From SHLQ01 sp964494395 (lineage in GTDB: Bacteria; Actinomycetota; Acidimicrobiia; Acidimicrobiales; SHLQ01): a stretch of 17,860 bases of DNA. Location: positions 1-17,860 of the forward strand of contig CAZBTI010000068.1 of the NCBI GenBank assembly GCA_964494395.1. The letters run 5' to 3'. The first letter of the stretch is position 1. Each line of letters starts with the position of its first letter. This document shows, piece by piece, positions 12,064 to 17,860 of the stretch. The notes beneath the pieces are model-generated. The model saw nothing but the letters and a program-made list of their open reading frames with translations. It was not told the origin of the DNA and searched no databases. The position numbers were made by a program, and so were the translations under genes.

Positions 12064-14019
12064 ATGGGTACACCTAAGAACTTTCGTTTGGGACGCGGTC
12101 TAACCGTCCTTATAGGAGTGTGCGGCCTACTGCTTGCGGGAGCGTTAGGGTTCCTCGCATTCGGACAACCATCGGCATCGGCAGCGTTCGACGGACTGCC
12201 GACGGAGACCCCTCGACGCGACCTGCCCATCGCCCTTGACCAGAATCGGCCAACGAACGACGCCGGTTTGACCGTTTTTGACCAGACCCAAGTTGGCGAC
12301 TTCATCGTGGTGGTCGGCAACTTCACCGAGGTTGAAACACGTGATGGTCGCATCCTCCAAACCTCTGGAGCGTACGCATACGACATCAACACCGGCGCCC
12401 TGCTCGAGCCGTTCCTTCCAGAACTCACTCGTTCCAATGGCAACCCAACGTCTGTCAACGCCGTGGCACCCGCTGGCGGGAACAACGTGTTTATCGCCGG
12501 AGAATTCAACCGCGCCGAAGACGTGTTCCACAACCGAATTGCGAAGTACAACCTGTTGACAGGCGAGATCGACAACAGCTTCTCGGCGGACTTCAACGCT
12601 GCGATCACGGAACTCCGTTACGACGACGGACGCCTGTTCGTCGGCGGCGAATTCACGTCGGTAAATGGGGTGAGCCGACAACGCTTGGCCGAAGTCAACC
12701 CAAACAGCGGTGCTGTGGTTAACTCGTTTCGATTCGACATCACGCAGAGCAGCCGCACCCCTGGCACTCCTTTCGGGCCCCGCTACATCGGTGTCACCCC
12801 CGATGACATTCTCGTCGTTGCTCATCGCGGCGAAATGGTCGCCGGAGAACCGCGCACCGGCATTGCACTGATCGACCTCAAGTCGAACAACCTCTTGGGG
12901 TACAGCACGAACTTCTGGAATGGCTTAGAGGTCTTCCTTCAGGATGCTGCAGTGTCTCCTGACGGCTCGTACGTCGTTCTCGTCAGCAACGGGTTTGATT
13001 TCCCAGCCGAAGGTCGAGACGTCGGTATCCGATTCGACATCTCGGATCGCCATACCTCCAACCAAAGTGAACGCTGGATTGCTCGCAACTTCGATAGCAC
13101 GTTCTCGGTTGCGATCTCCGACGACGCAGTATTCATGGGCGGACACTTCTGCAACGTGGAGGGCCCCGGTTCGGCAAACCCCTTCCCAGGCGTCGGTCAG
13201 TACGGCAACGAAAACAGCTGTTTTGGGGCCACCCCCGGCAGTCGGTTTCCTGGCGTAGTCAACCGCGACCAACTCGCAGCGTTCGATCCGGTTACCGGAC
13301 ATGCCCTCGACTGGGATCCAGGTTCGAGTGCATTCCGGGGAGTGCAATCGCTTGAGGTCATCGACCGAGGCCTACTCATTGGACACGACGGACAGTTCCT
13401 CGGACGTGATGGCGCCGACCGTCGTGCGTGGAATGTCGGCCTTCACGGCTTCCTCGACTTCGCCAACCCCGACGGCAGGCCAACACCACACGAGTGCGGT
13501 GGCCTTCGCGCAACGATCGTCGGCACCAACTCCAATGACGTCATCACCGGAACAAGCGGACGGGACATCATCGTCGGCCTTGGCGGCAACGACACCATCC
13601 GCGGTTTGAACGGCAACGACGTCATCTGCGGGAACGAAGGTCGCGACGTTATCCATGGCGGTAAGGGCGCTGACATCATCTTCGGCAACCAGGGTGGTGA
13701 CACGCTCAACGGCAACAACGGTGTCGACACCATCTATGGCGGCAAGTTCCACGACATCATCGATGGCGGAGGCGGCAGGGACGTCCTCGAAGGCAACCTC
13801 GGTGACGACAGGATCCGTGGTGGAACTGACAGTGACGAACTCGACGGTGGCCAAGGCCGTGACGTGTTGCAGGGTCAGCGAGGCCACGATCGGCTTCAGG
13901 GCAACGCCGGCTGGGGTGACACCGTTTCCGGAGACCTCGGCAACGACCGTTGTGTCGGCTTCCTGTTCGGTCAACCAGACAACCCGAACGACGTCATCTC
14001 TAACTGCGAATCACGCTAA
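12064..14019 (+). CDS. Secreted beta-propeller protein with C-terminal RTX calcium-binding repeats
   Basis: The 651-residue protein has an N-terminal Sec signal (about 1-40: RLGRGLTVLIG, hydrophobic core, ASA-A cleavage). A long propeller-like region (about 50-480) has recurring strands such as VVVGNFTEVETRDG, VFIAGEFNRAED, LFVGGEFTSVNG and VFMGGHFCNVEG, as in secreted actinobacterial proteins with delta-60-type repeats. The C-terminal block from 487 has about 16 nonapeptides of the GGxGxDxLx type that bind calcium in a beta-roll. Cysteines flank and interrupt the repeats (ECGG, VICG, NDRCV, SNCESR) and may form disulphides. There is no type I secretion signal or ABC exporter; with a Sec signal it should be exported across the single membrane. 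Role is probably surface adhesion or binding; no enzyme motif is visible. The start overlaps the palindrome ATACATGTAT. A -10-like ATAAAT stands 6 nt upstream. Confidence 0.9.
   Translation: MGTPKNFRLGRGLTVLIGVCGLLLAGALGFLAFGQPSASAAFDGLPTETPRRDLPIALDQNRPTNDAGLTVFDQTQVGDFIVVVGNFTEVETRDGRILQTSGAYAYDINTGALLEPFLPELTRSNGNPTSVNAVAPAGGNNVFIAGEFNRAEDVFHNRIAKYNLLTGEIDNSFSADFNAAITELRYDDGRLFVGGEFTSVNGVSRQRLAEVNPNSGAVVNSFRFDITQSSRTPGTPFGPRYIGVTPDDILVVAHRGEMVAGEPRTGIALIDLKSNNLLGYSTNFWNGLEVFLQDAAVSPDGSYVVLVSNGFDFPAEGRDVGIRFDISDRHTSNQSERWIARNFDSTFSVAISDDAVFMGGHFCNVEGPGSANPFPGVGQYGNENSCFGATPGSRFPGVVNRDQLAAFDPVTGHALDWDPGSSAFRGVQSLEVIDRGLLIGHDGQFLGRDGADRRAWNVGLHGFLDFANPDGRPTPHECGGLRATIVGTNSNDVITGTSGRDIIVGLGGNDTIRGLNGNDVICGNEGRDVIHGGKGADIIFGNQGGDTLNGNNGVDTIYGGKFHDIIDGGGGRDVLEGNLGDDRIRGGTDSDELDGGQGRDVLQGQRGHDRLQGNAGWGDTVSGDLGNDRCVGFLFGQPDNPNDVISNCESR
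13522..13960 (+). repeat. RTX nonapeptide repeat array (about 16 units)
   Basis: In-frame 27-bp degenerate repeats encode GTSGRDIIV, GLGGNDTIR, GLNGNDVIC, GNEGRDVIH and similar units. Most keep the Gly-x-Gly/Asn-x-Asp calcium pattern; the unit GGKFHDIID and the 10-residue GNAGWGDTVS are irregular. Confidence 0.9.
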
Positions 14020-14047
14020 GCGAATAGGGCCTGTCATGGTCCTCCGC

Positions 14048-14062
14048 TAGGGTCGGCGCATC
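14048..14062 (+). promoter_or_regulatory. -10 box and predicted leaderless ATC start of the exonuclease gene
   Basis: TAGGGT (14048-14053) is followed by 6 nt and then ATC (14060-14062). This is the same TAGGGT-N6 layout that precedes ATG at arsC, so transcription should begin at the A of ATC. The TAG inside the -10 box is also the in-frame stop that limits the reading frame upstream. Confidence 0.5.
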
Positions 14063-14698
14063 GACACCCTCACACCTTCCTCGTCGCAGATCTATGCGCT
14101 CGATATCGAAACCGATACCGCACTGGGAGGCCTCGACCCGAGGTCGGCCCCGGTAGTCGCCGTTGCGCTGTCGGGCGACGGGTGGGCGCAGGTATTCGAT
14201 GGCGAAGAGCACAAGATCCTCTCCGAAATCGACACGGCAATCGCCGAGCTCGAACCCGGGGTTATCGCGACGTGGAACGGTGCTCGGTTCGACCTGCCCT
14301 TCCTCGCCGATCGAGCTCGCACCACCGGTGTTTCCCTTGGCCTGCAACTTGCGCCCGACCATCGGCCTCCGTCGAGGCACGAACCGCTGCCCGGACATTT
14401 GGGGGGCTATGTCGCGAGCTGGTACGAGCACAGCCATCTCGATACCTACCTCGTCTACCGGGCCGACGTTGGTGCGTTTATGCACATTCCCTGCGGGTTG
14501 AAGAGCTTGGCTCGATTTACTGGACTCTCCCCCGTCGAAGTCGACCGTGAGCGCATCCACGAACTCACCACCGAAGAACTGCACGCCTACGTGGCAAGCG
14601 ATGCAATCATGACCCGCGAGCTCACGCTGCGGCGTTGGAACACGGCGAAGCGGTCGATCGACACGCTCCCCGCTGTAGCGATGCCAGCTAGCGCTTAG
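14060..14698 (+). CDS. DEDDy-type 3'-5' exonuclease, PolB exonuclease-like family, with ATC as apparent start codon
   Basis: The 212-residue frame has all exonuclease motifs: Exo I ALDIETD (Asp15, Glu17), Exo II TWNGARFDLPF (Asp78), a conserved HLDTY (Asp128) and Exo III YVASD (Tyr177, Asp181). This is the pattern of stand-alone predicted 3'-5' exonucleases related to the PolB proofreading domain, acting on DNA or RNA ends; metal-dependent hydrolysis is expected. The frame is closed upstream by TAG 14048-14050, and no ATG, GTG or TTG occurs between it and motif I. The earliest sensible start is ATC 14060, 6 nt after a TAGGGT box. An ATG at 14036 is in frame but lies before the stop. So either the gene uses ATC, the ATC is an error for ATG, or the gene is broken at its 5' end. 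The coding part looks intact. It is convergent with the next gene and overlaps it by 3 nt. Confidence 0.85.
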   Translation: MDTLTPSSSQIYALDIETDTALGGLDPRSAPVVAVALSGDGWAQVFDGEEHKILSEIDTAIAELEPGVIATWNGARFDLPFLADRARTTGVSLGLQLAPDHRPPSRHEPLPGHLGGYVASWYEHSHLDTYLVYRADVGAFMHIPCGLKSLARFTGLSPVEVDRERIHELTTEELHAYVASDAIMTRELTLRRWNTAKRSIDTLPAVAMPASA

Positions 14699-15693
14699 CG
14701 AATCTCGTCGTAGTTGGCGACCTGATGGTGCGCGGTATCGAGGTAGACCTTGGCCTCGGGCACTCCGCCGAATCGACCGCGGCTCCAACGCACCTCGATG
14801 TGGCCTTCGATCGGCCGACGAGCGCCCTTGAGTTCGGCGCGCCAGCGGACCATGGGCTGGCCCATAGCGTCAGCCCACACATCGAATGAGCGGATGGAGA
14901 ATTGACGGCGGAAATCGCTCGGCGTACCCACACGGAAACGGAGCGGTGTTCCGTCGGAGCTTGCGCCCAGCACGAAGTACGGAGCGGGCTGGAAGCGCAG
15001 GAGGCGCCACAGCATGAGTTCTTGGTCGGCCTTGTCGGACAGGTTGTCTTTCCAACGGTGAGCTGTTGCCACCGACACGGCGTTGACGAAGTCTCGGTAG
15101 GGGCTGGTGAGGTCGTCGGGCCATGCTCCTCGTGTGGGGAGCGCATCTTTGAGCCGTTGGCGTGACTCGCCATCGAGTTTGCTCACGCACTCGGGCATGT
15201 TCGCCACACCGGTGAGCCCAACGCTGCGCTGGTAGAGGTCCTGAAATGCCTCGGGAGCGACCTCGAGGAACCAGTCGGTGCTGTCGCCGCGACGCTCGGC
15301 GAGCAGGCGGTCGAAGACGTGGCCGGGAGAAACGTTGAAGAGGATGTCCGAGCCGTACTTGCAGCTGATCAGGTAGACGTGATCGACGCGCAGATCGGCA
15401 GGGATTTGGTCGTAGCCCGGTGGTCGCCCTGGGCCTTGCCATTCGACGCGATCGGGTACGCGCCCGCGCAGGCCGTCGGGAGATTCGAGGAAGCGCTGGC
15501 CGTGTTCCCACGCTTGGGCGAATTCTTCGGCCGACTCCCCTGCTGTTAACTCGTCGTAGAGCAGGTCGTACTCGTCGTTGCTGACGTTGTGAAACCAGTC
15601 GGGCCGAACCGCGAGCGCCCGGTCGATGTTGGGGAAACCCAACATGGCCAGACCGGTCACGATCTCGGTGATCTTGGTCCTCGACGAAGCCAT
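14695..15693 (-). CDS. Unknown protein, candidate nuclease component of the methyltransferase operon
   Basis: The 332-residue cytoplasmic protein has no signal or membrane segment. Its most striking part is at about 94-130: YDQIPADLRVDHVYLISCKY followed by GSDILFNVSP. The acidic residues Asp100/Asp104 before a hydrophobic strand ending in Ser-Cys-Lys112 recall the core of PD-(D/E)xK nucleases, although the usual acidic residue two before the Lys is Ser. The C-terminal third is beta-rich with many Arg and Trp (IEGHIEVRWSRGRFGG). It is the third gene of the operon, 9 nt after the 106-aa gene and downstream of a DNA methyltransferase, where a restriction enzyme or effector would be expected. That role is inference only. 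Its TAA overlaps the TAG of the convergent exonuclease gene. Confidence 0.85.
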   Translation of the reverse strand: MASSRTKITEIVTGLAMLGFPNIDRALAVRPDWFHNVSNDEYDLLYDELTAGESAEEFAQAWEHGQRFLESPDGLRGRVPDRVEWQGPGRPPGYDQIPADLRVDHVYLISCKYGSDILFNVSPGHVFDRLLAERRGDSTDWFLEVAPEAFQDLYQRSVGLTGVANMPECVSKLDGESRQRLKDALPTRGAWPDDLTSPYRDFVNAVSVATAHRWKDNLSDKADQELMLWRLLRFQPAPYFVLGASSDGTPLRFRVGTPSDFRRQFSIRSFDVWADAMGQPMVRWRAELKGARRPIEGHIEVRWSRGRFGGVPEAKVYLDTAHHQVANYDEIR

Positions 15694-15702
15694 GGGCTGA
15701 AC

Positions 15703-16023
15703 TTAGGCGTCTCTGAAGAGCGGAGCGAACTGCAACTGCGCCCCGATGAGGTCGCTTGGCAGATCGTCTTCTGAATACACGTGAAGCTGGGTATAGACGT
15801 CGATGGCGGTACCGGTGGTATCGATCCATTCGACGACGGCATCAGCCCATCGCTCGTCGAGGAGTGCCTCTCCCATGCGCTTGCGCGCATGGGAATCGAG
15901 GTCATTTGGGACTGATCTTGCAACGACTTCGAGTGCGAGAAGCCGTTGCAAGACGTCGATGGATTCGGCTGCGTACACCGTTGGTGGATCGTCTCGAACC
16001 ACGGCGTAGGCAACCCCGCTCAT
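15703..16023 (-). CDS. Unknown 106-aa protein between the methyltransferase and the candidate nuclease
   Basis: This short soluble protein begins SGVAYAVVRDDPPTVYAAES and ends QLQFAPLFRDA. It is mixed alpha/beta with a helix around 22-36 (DVLQRLLALEVVARS) and a likely second helix around 46-66 with ALLDERWADAVVEW. I recognise no family and no helix-turn-helix that would make it a controller protein. Its ATG overlaps the methyltransferase stop by 4 nt (ATGA), and 9 nt separate it from the next gene, so the three are one translational unit. It might be a subunit or inhibitor of either neighbour. Confidence 0.8.
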   Translation of the reverse strand: MSGVAYAVVRDDPPTVYAAESIDVLQRLLALEVVARSVPNDLDSHARKRMGEALLDERWADAVVEWIDTTGTAIDVYTQLHVYSEDDLPSDLIGAQLQFAPLFRDA

Positions 16024-17705
16024 GCGCCTCGTTGGTGGAAGCGTTCGGCAATATCGGCGGCGCTCCAGTAACCGGGAAGCGGTTCGGCCGCTCCCTGCTG
16101 GGCGTAGCTGCGCAGGCGTGCAACGCCCGCAGCGGTGGCCTCACCGGCAACGCTGCCTTCGAACTCGAGGCTGTCGGCTGGGTCGTCGAAGATCTCGATT
16201 GCATCGAAGAGCGCCCATGGCCCGACCGCACGCATGGCACGGTCACCTTCGGAACTCTTGCGGGGCAGGTGCGAGGTGAGCACGAGGAGTCGGGTATCGG
16301 GGTGCGTGGTCTTGAGCACGTTGGCCCGACCGAGCATCTTCCACAGCGTGTCGGTGCGCATCAGGCCTGGGCGGCTGCTGGTGAACGCTCCGGACATGTC
16401 GACGTAGTAGCGGTACTCGCCCTGTTGATCGGTGATCTCGAAGTTGAGCTGCAAGCCGGTGCCCTTGACCTTCACCTTCTCGGCAATGATCTCGAAGCCG
16501 GCTTCTTCCAGCACCTCCTTGGCGAGGTCCTGGGCTTTCTTGCCTTCTTTGGTGGCACGAGCTTGAAAGTGTTCGACGCGCTCGTCGATGTTCTCTGGTA
16601 CTTGAAGCGTGGGCAATGGTTCATCTCCTGCTGATACGACAGGCCGGTGTCGTGTCCGTGCCTGTTCTGCGGCGACCCGTTCTCGGGCCAAAGTGACATA
16701 GTCGGCGTCGAGGTCGAAACCGACCCCCACGCGTGCGGTGCGCTCGGCGGCGACGACGGTCGATCCAGAGCCGAGGAATGGGTCGAGGACAACGTCGCCC
16801 TCGAAGGTGTAGAGATCGATGAGGCGGCGCGGCAGTTCGACCGGGAACGGAGCGGGGTGACCAACACGGCGTGCCGACTCTGGGTCGATGCGCCACACGT
16901 CGAGCGTCGCTTCCATGAACTCATCAGCGCTCACGCTGCTGCGGTGTGGCATGCCAGCGGTTTCGCGCTTGGCGGGCTTCTGCGCCCGATCGAAGCGACC
17001 CTTGCTCGCAATGATCACGCGTTCGGTGATGTCGCGAAGCACCGGGTTGGTCGCCGAACGGTACGAGCCCCAAGCAAGTGAGCCCGATGCGCCTTCGGCC
17101 TTGTGCCAGATGATCTCGCCACGCAGCAGCATGCCAAGATCGTCCTGGAGGATATTGATGACGTCGGCAGACAAGCTCCGGTAGGGCTTGCGGCCGAGGT
17201 TGGCGACGTTCACGGCGATGCGGCCGCCCGGTTCGAGCACACGGAGGCACTCGCTGAATACGTCGCGCAGCATCTGCAGATAGTCGAGGTAGGTCTTCGG
17301 GATCTCGGGCCGATCGCCCGAAAGCGCCTGCTCGTACTCCTTGCCAACGAAATACGGCGGCGAGGTAACGACCAACGCAACCGAGTTGTCGGGGATGACA
17401 TCCATATGGCGGGCATCGCCATTGACACACCAGTCGTCGAGGTTGAGCGTCTTCAAATCGGGCAACGGGTTGACGGTGTCGTCGTCGGAAACAACCGGAG
17501 GGGTGAAGCGAGCGTAGAACTCGCTCGCATCGTGGCTCTCACGACGCCCGGCGCCGAACGCCTGGGTAGCCGTTGCGCCTTTGCGAAGCGATGGCGCGGC
17601 CTCAATCTCAACCCCAAGATCGGCGGGGGTCGCCACTCCCTTGTTGGGAGAAGCCGCTCCGTTCGAAGCGGTCGGAGTGTCGGTTGTTGAAGAGCTGGGT
17701 TCCAC
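16020..17705 (-). CDS. Class-beta site-specific DNA methyltransferase (N4-cytosine or N6-adenine) with long C-terminal domain
   Basis: The 561-residue protein has a disordered N-terminus (1-60) and a methyltransferase core (about 85-345). Motif IV is TSPPYF (114-119). Then come a target-recognition region and the conserved HPAPFP (283-288). Motif I is DPFLGSGST (308-316), followed by the acidic motif II region GVGFDLD. Motif IV before motif I marks the beta class; SPPY fits N4-cytosine enzymes best but is also found in N6-adenine ones. The C-terminal ~200 residues are unusual: AQDLAKEVLEEAGFEIIAEK, then LNFEITDQQGEYRYYVDMSG and RTDTLWKMLGRA, an alpha-beta pattern like a PD-(D/E)xK fold in which the lysine is not obvious. 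It may bind target DNA or be a degenerate nuclease. The start GTG 17705 has GAAAGG 8 nt upstream; the frame is open further up without a better start. Confidence 0.92.
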   Translation of the reverse strand: MEPSSSTTDTPTASNGAASPNKGVATPADLGVEIEAAPSLRKGATATQAFGAGRRESHDASEFYARFTPPVVSDDDTVNPLPDLKTLNLDDWCVNGDARHMDVIPDNSVALVVTSPPYFVGKEYEQALSGDRPEIPKTYLDYLQMLRDVFSECLRVLEPGGRIAVNVANLGRKPYRSLSADVINILQDDLGMLLRGEIIWHKAEGASGSLAWGSYRSATNPVLRDITERVIIASKGRFDRAQKPAKRETAGMPHRSSVSADEFMEATLDVWRIDPESARRVGHPAPFPVELPRRLIDLYTFEGDVVLDPFLGSGSTVVAAERTARVGVGFDLDADYVTLARERVAAEQARTRHRPVVSAGDEPLPTLQVPENIDERVEHFQARATKEGKKAQDLAKEVLEEAGFEIIAEKVKVKGTGLQLNFEITDQQGEYRYYVDMSGAFTSSRPGLMRTDTLWKMLGRANVLKTTHPDTRLLVLTSHLPRKSSEGDRAMRAVGPWALFDAIEIFDDPADSLEFEGSVAGEATAAGVARLRSYAQQGAAEPLPGYWSAADIAERFHQRGA

Positions 17706-17790
17706 GGATGGAGCCTTTCGGAGAAGGGACTTGATTTTGGATGGTCCTCTGGCCTCGTAGCCAGTCTCCGACCGCTCGGCGACAATGCTA
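17706..17790 (-). promoter_or_regulatory. Possible promoter and leader hairpin of the methyltransferase operon
   Basis: TAGCAT (17790-17785) could be a -10 box, giving a leader of about 75 nt. Inside it CTGGC/GCCAG with a 6-nt loop, flanked by GGTC/GACC, makes an interrupted hairpin (17743-17773), and GAAAGG near the start codon is the Shine-Dalgarno. No controller-protein operator is recognisable. From 17791 to the right edge I see no gene. Confidence 0.3.
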
Positions 17791-17860
17791 CGAACTGCTG
17801 AGCAACAACCTAGGGATGGGGTGTGACATTGCTTTATCTAACCGGGCTCTGTTGGGTCTG

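Noticed and set aside
13522..13960. 27-bp periodic repeats as a DNA element
   Set aside because: The periodicity is fully explained by the RTX nonapeptides at protein level; the DNA copies are diverged.
14870..15829. 319-codon minus-strand open frame, very Arg/Pro-rich
   Set aside because: It is a shifted frame over the 332-aa gene; its composition is that of a shadow frame in GC-rich DNA, while the other frame has normal composition and operon spacing.
15756..16634. 292-codon plus-strand open frame
   Set aside because: It lies antisense to two well-supported coding frames of the methyltransferase operon, has no known domain and no promoter or Shine-Dalgarno that stands out.

Overview
The window looks like a piece of a high-GC Gram-positive chromosome, most likely a marine or freshwater actinobacterium near Acidimicrobiia. 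The grounds are the codon usage, the Thr-rich extracytoplasmic linkers, the ArfA-like TM-BON-OmpA proteins, a PII protein with the usual T-loop Tyr51, and many start codons that sit 6-8 nt after a TANNNT -10 box (leaderless mRNAs). The taxonomy is inference; there is no rRNA or other marker gene here. A run of 100 N (6722-6821) shows that this is a scaffold with one unsized join.

Layout. On the left (1-2295, minus strand) are the N-terminus of a secreted protein cut by the edge, an ArsC-type thioredoxin-fold protein, a PII signal protein (glnB) and a double Clp-N-domain protein without an ATPase. The arsC gene has an in-frame TGA exactly where the catalytic Cys12 should be. A hairpin with a GGUC apical loop lies at bacterial SECIS distance behind it, so I read the gene as encoding a selenoprotein. 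From 2434 to 6704 (plus strand) is an envelope block: two tandem OmpA/BON membrane proteins, a small membrane coiled-coil protein overlapping the second, and a beta-propeller lipoprotein. On the minus strand from 10892 down to 6902 are a TerB-like/CbxX AAA+ ATPase, a membrane protein overlapping it by 4 nt, and a secreted N-acetylmuramoyl-L-alanine amidase with its own structured leader. Divergent from the AAA+ gene is L-threonine aldolase (ltaE).

The right part (12064-17705) has a secreted beta-propeller/RTX protein, a DEDDy exonuclease of the PolB-like family whose only plausible start is a leaderless ATC codon, and, convergent with it, a tight three-gene minus-strand operon: a class-beta DNA methyltransferase with a long C-terminal domain, a 106-aa protein of unknown function, and a 332-aa protein with a nuclease-like strand ending in Ser-Cys-Lys. 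This operon resembles a restriction-modification or defence cassette, but its nuclease component is not proven.

The parts most worth following up are the selenocysteine ArsC with its SECIS-like hairpin, the methyltransferase cassette, the ATC start of the exonuclease, and the possible RNA switch in front of the amidase. No tRNA, rRNA, CRISPR array, insertion sequence or origin was seen. There is no gene-free stretch over 300 bases.
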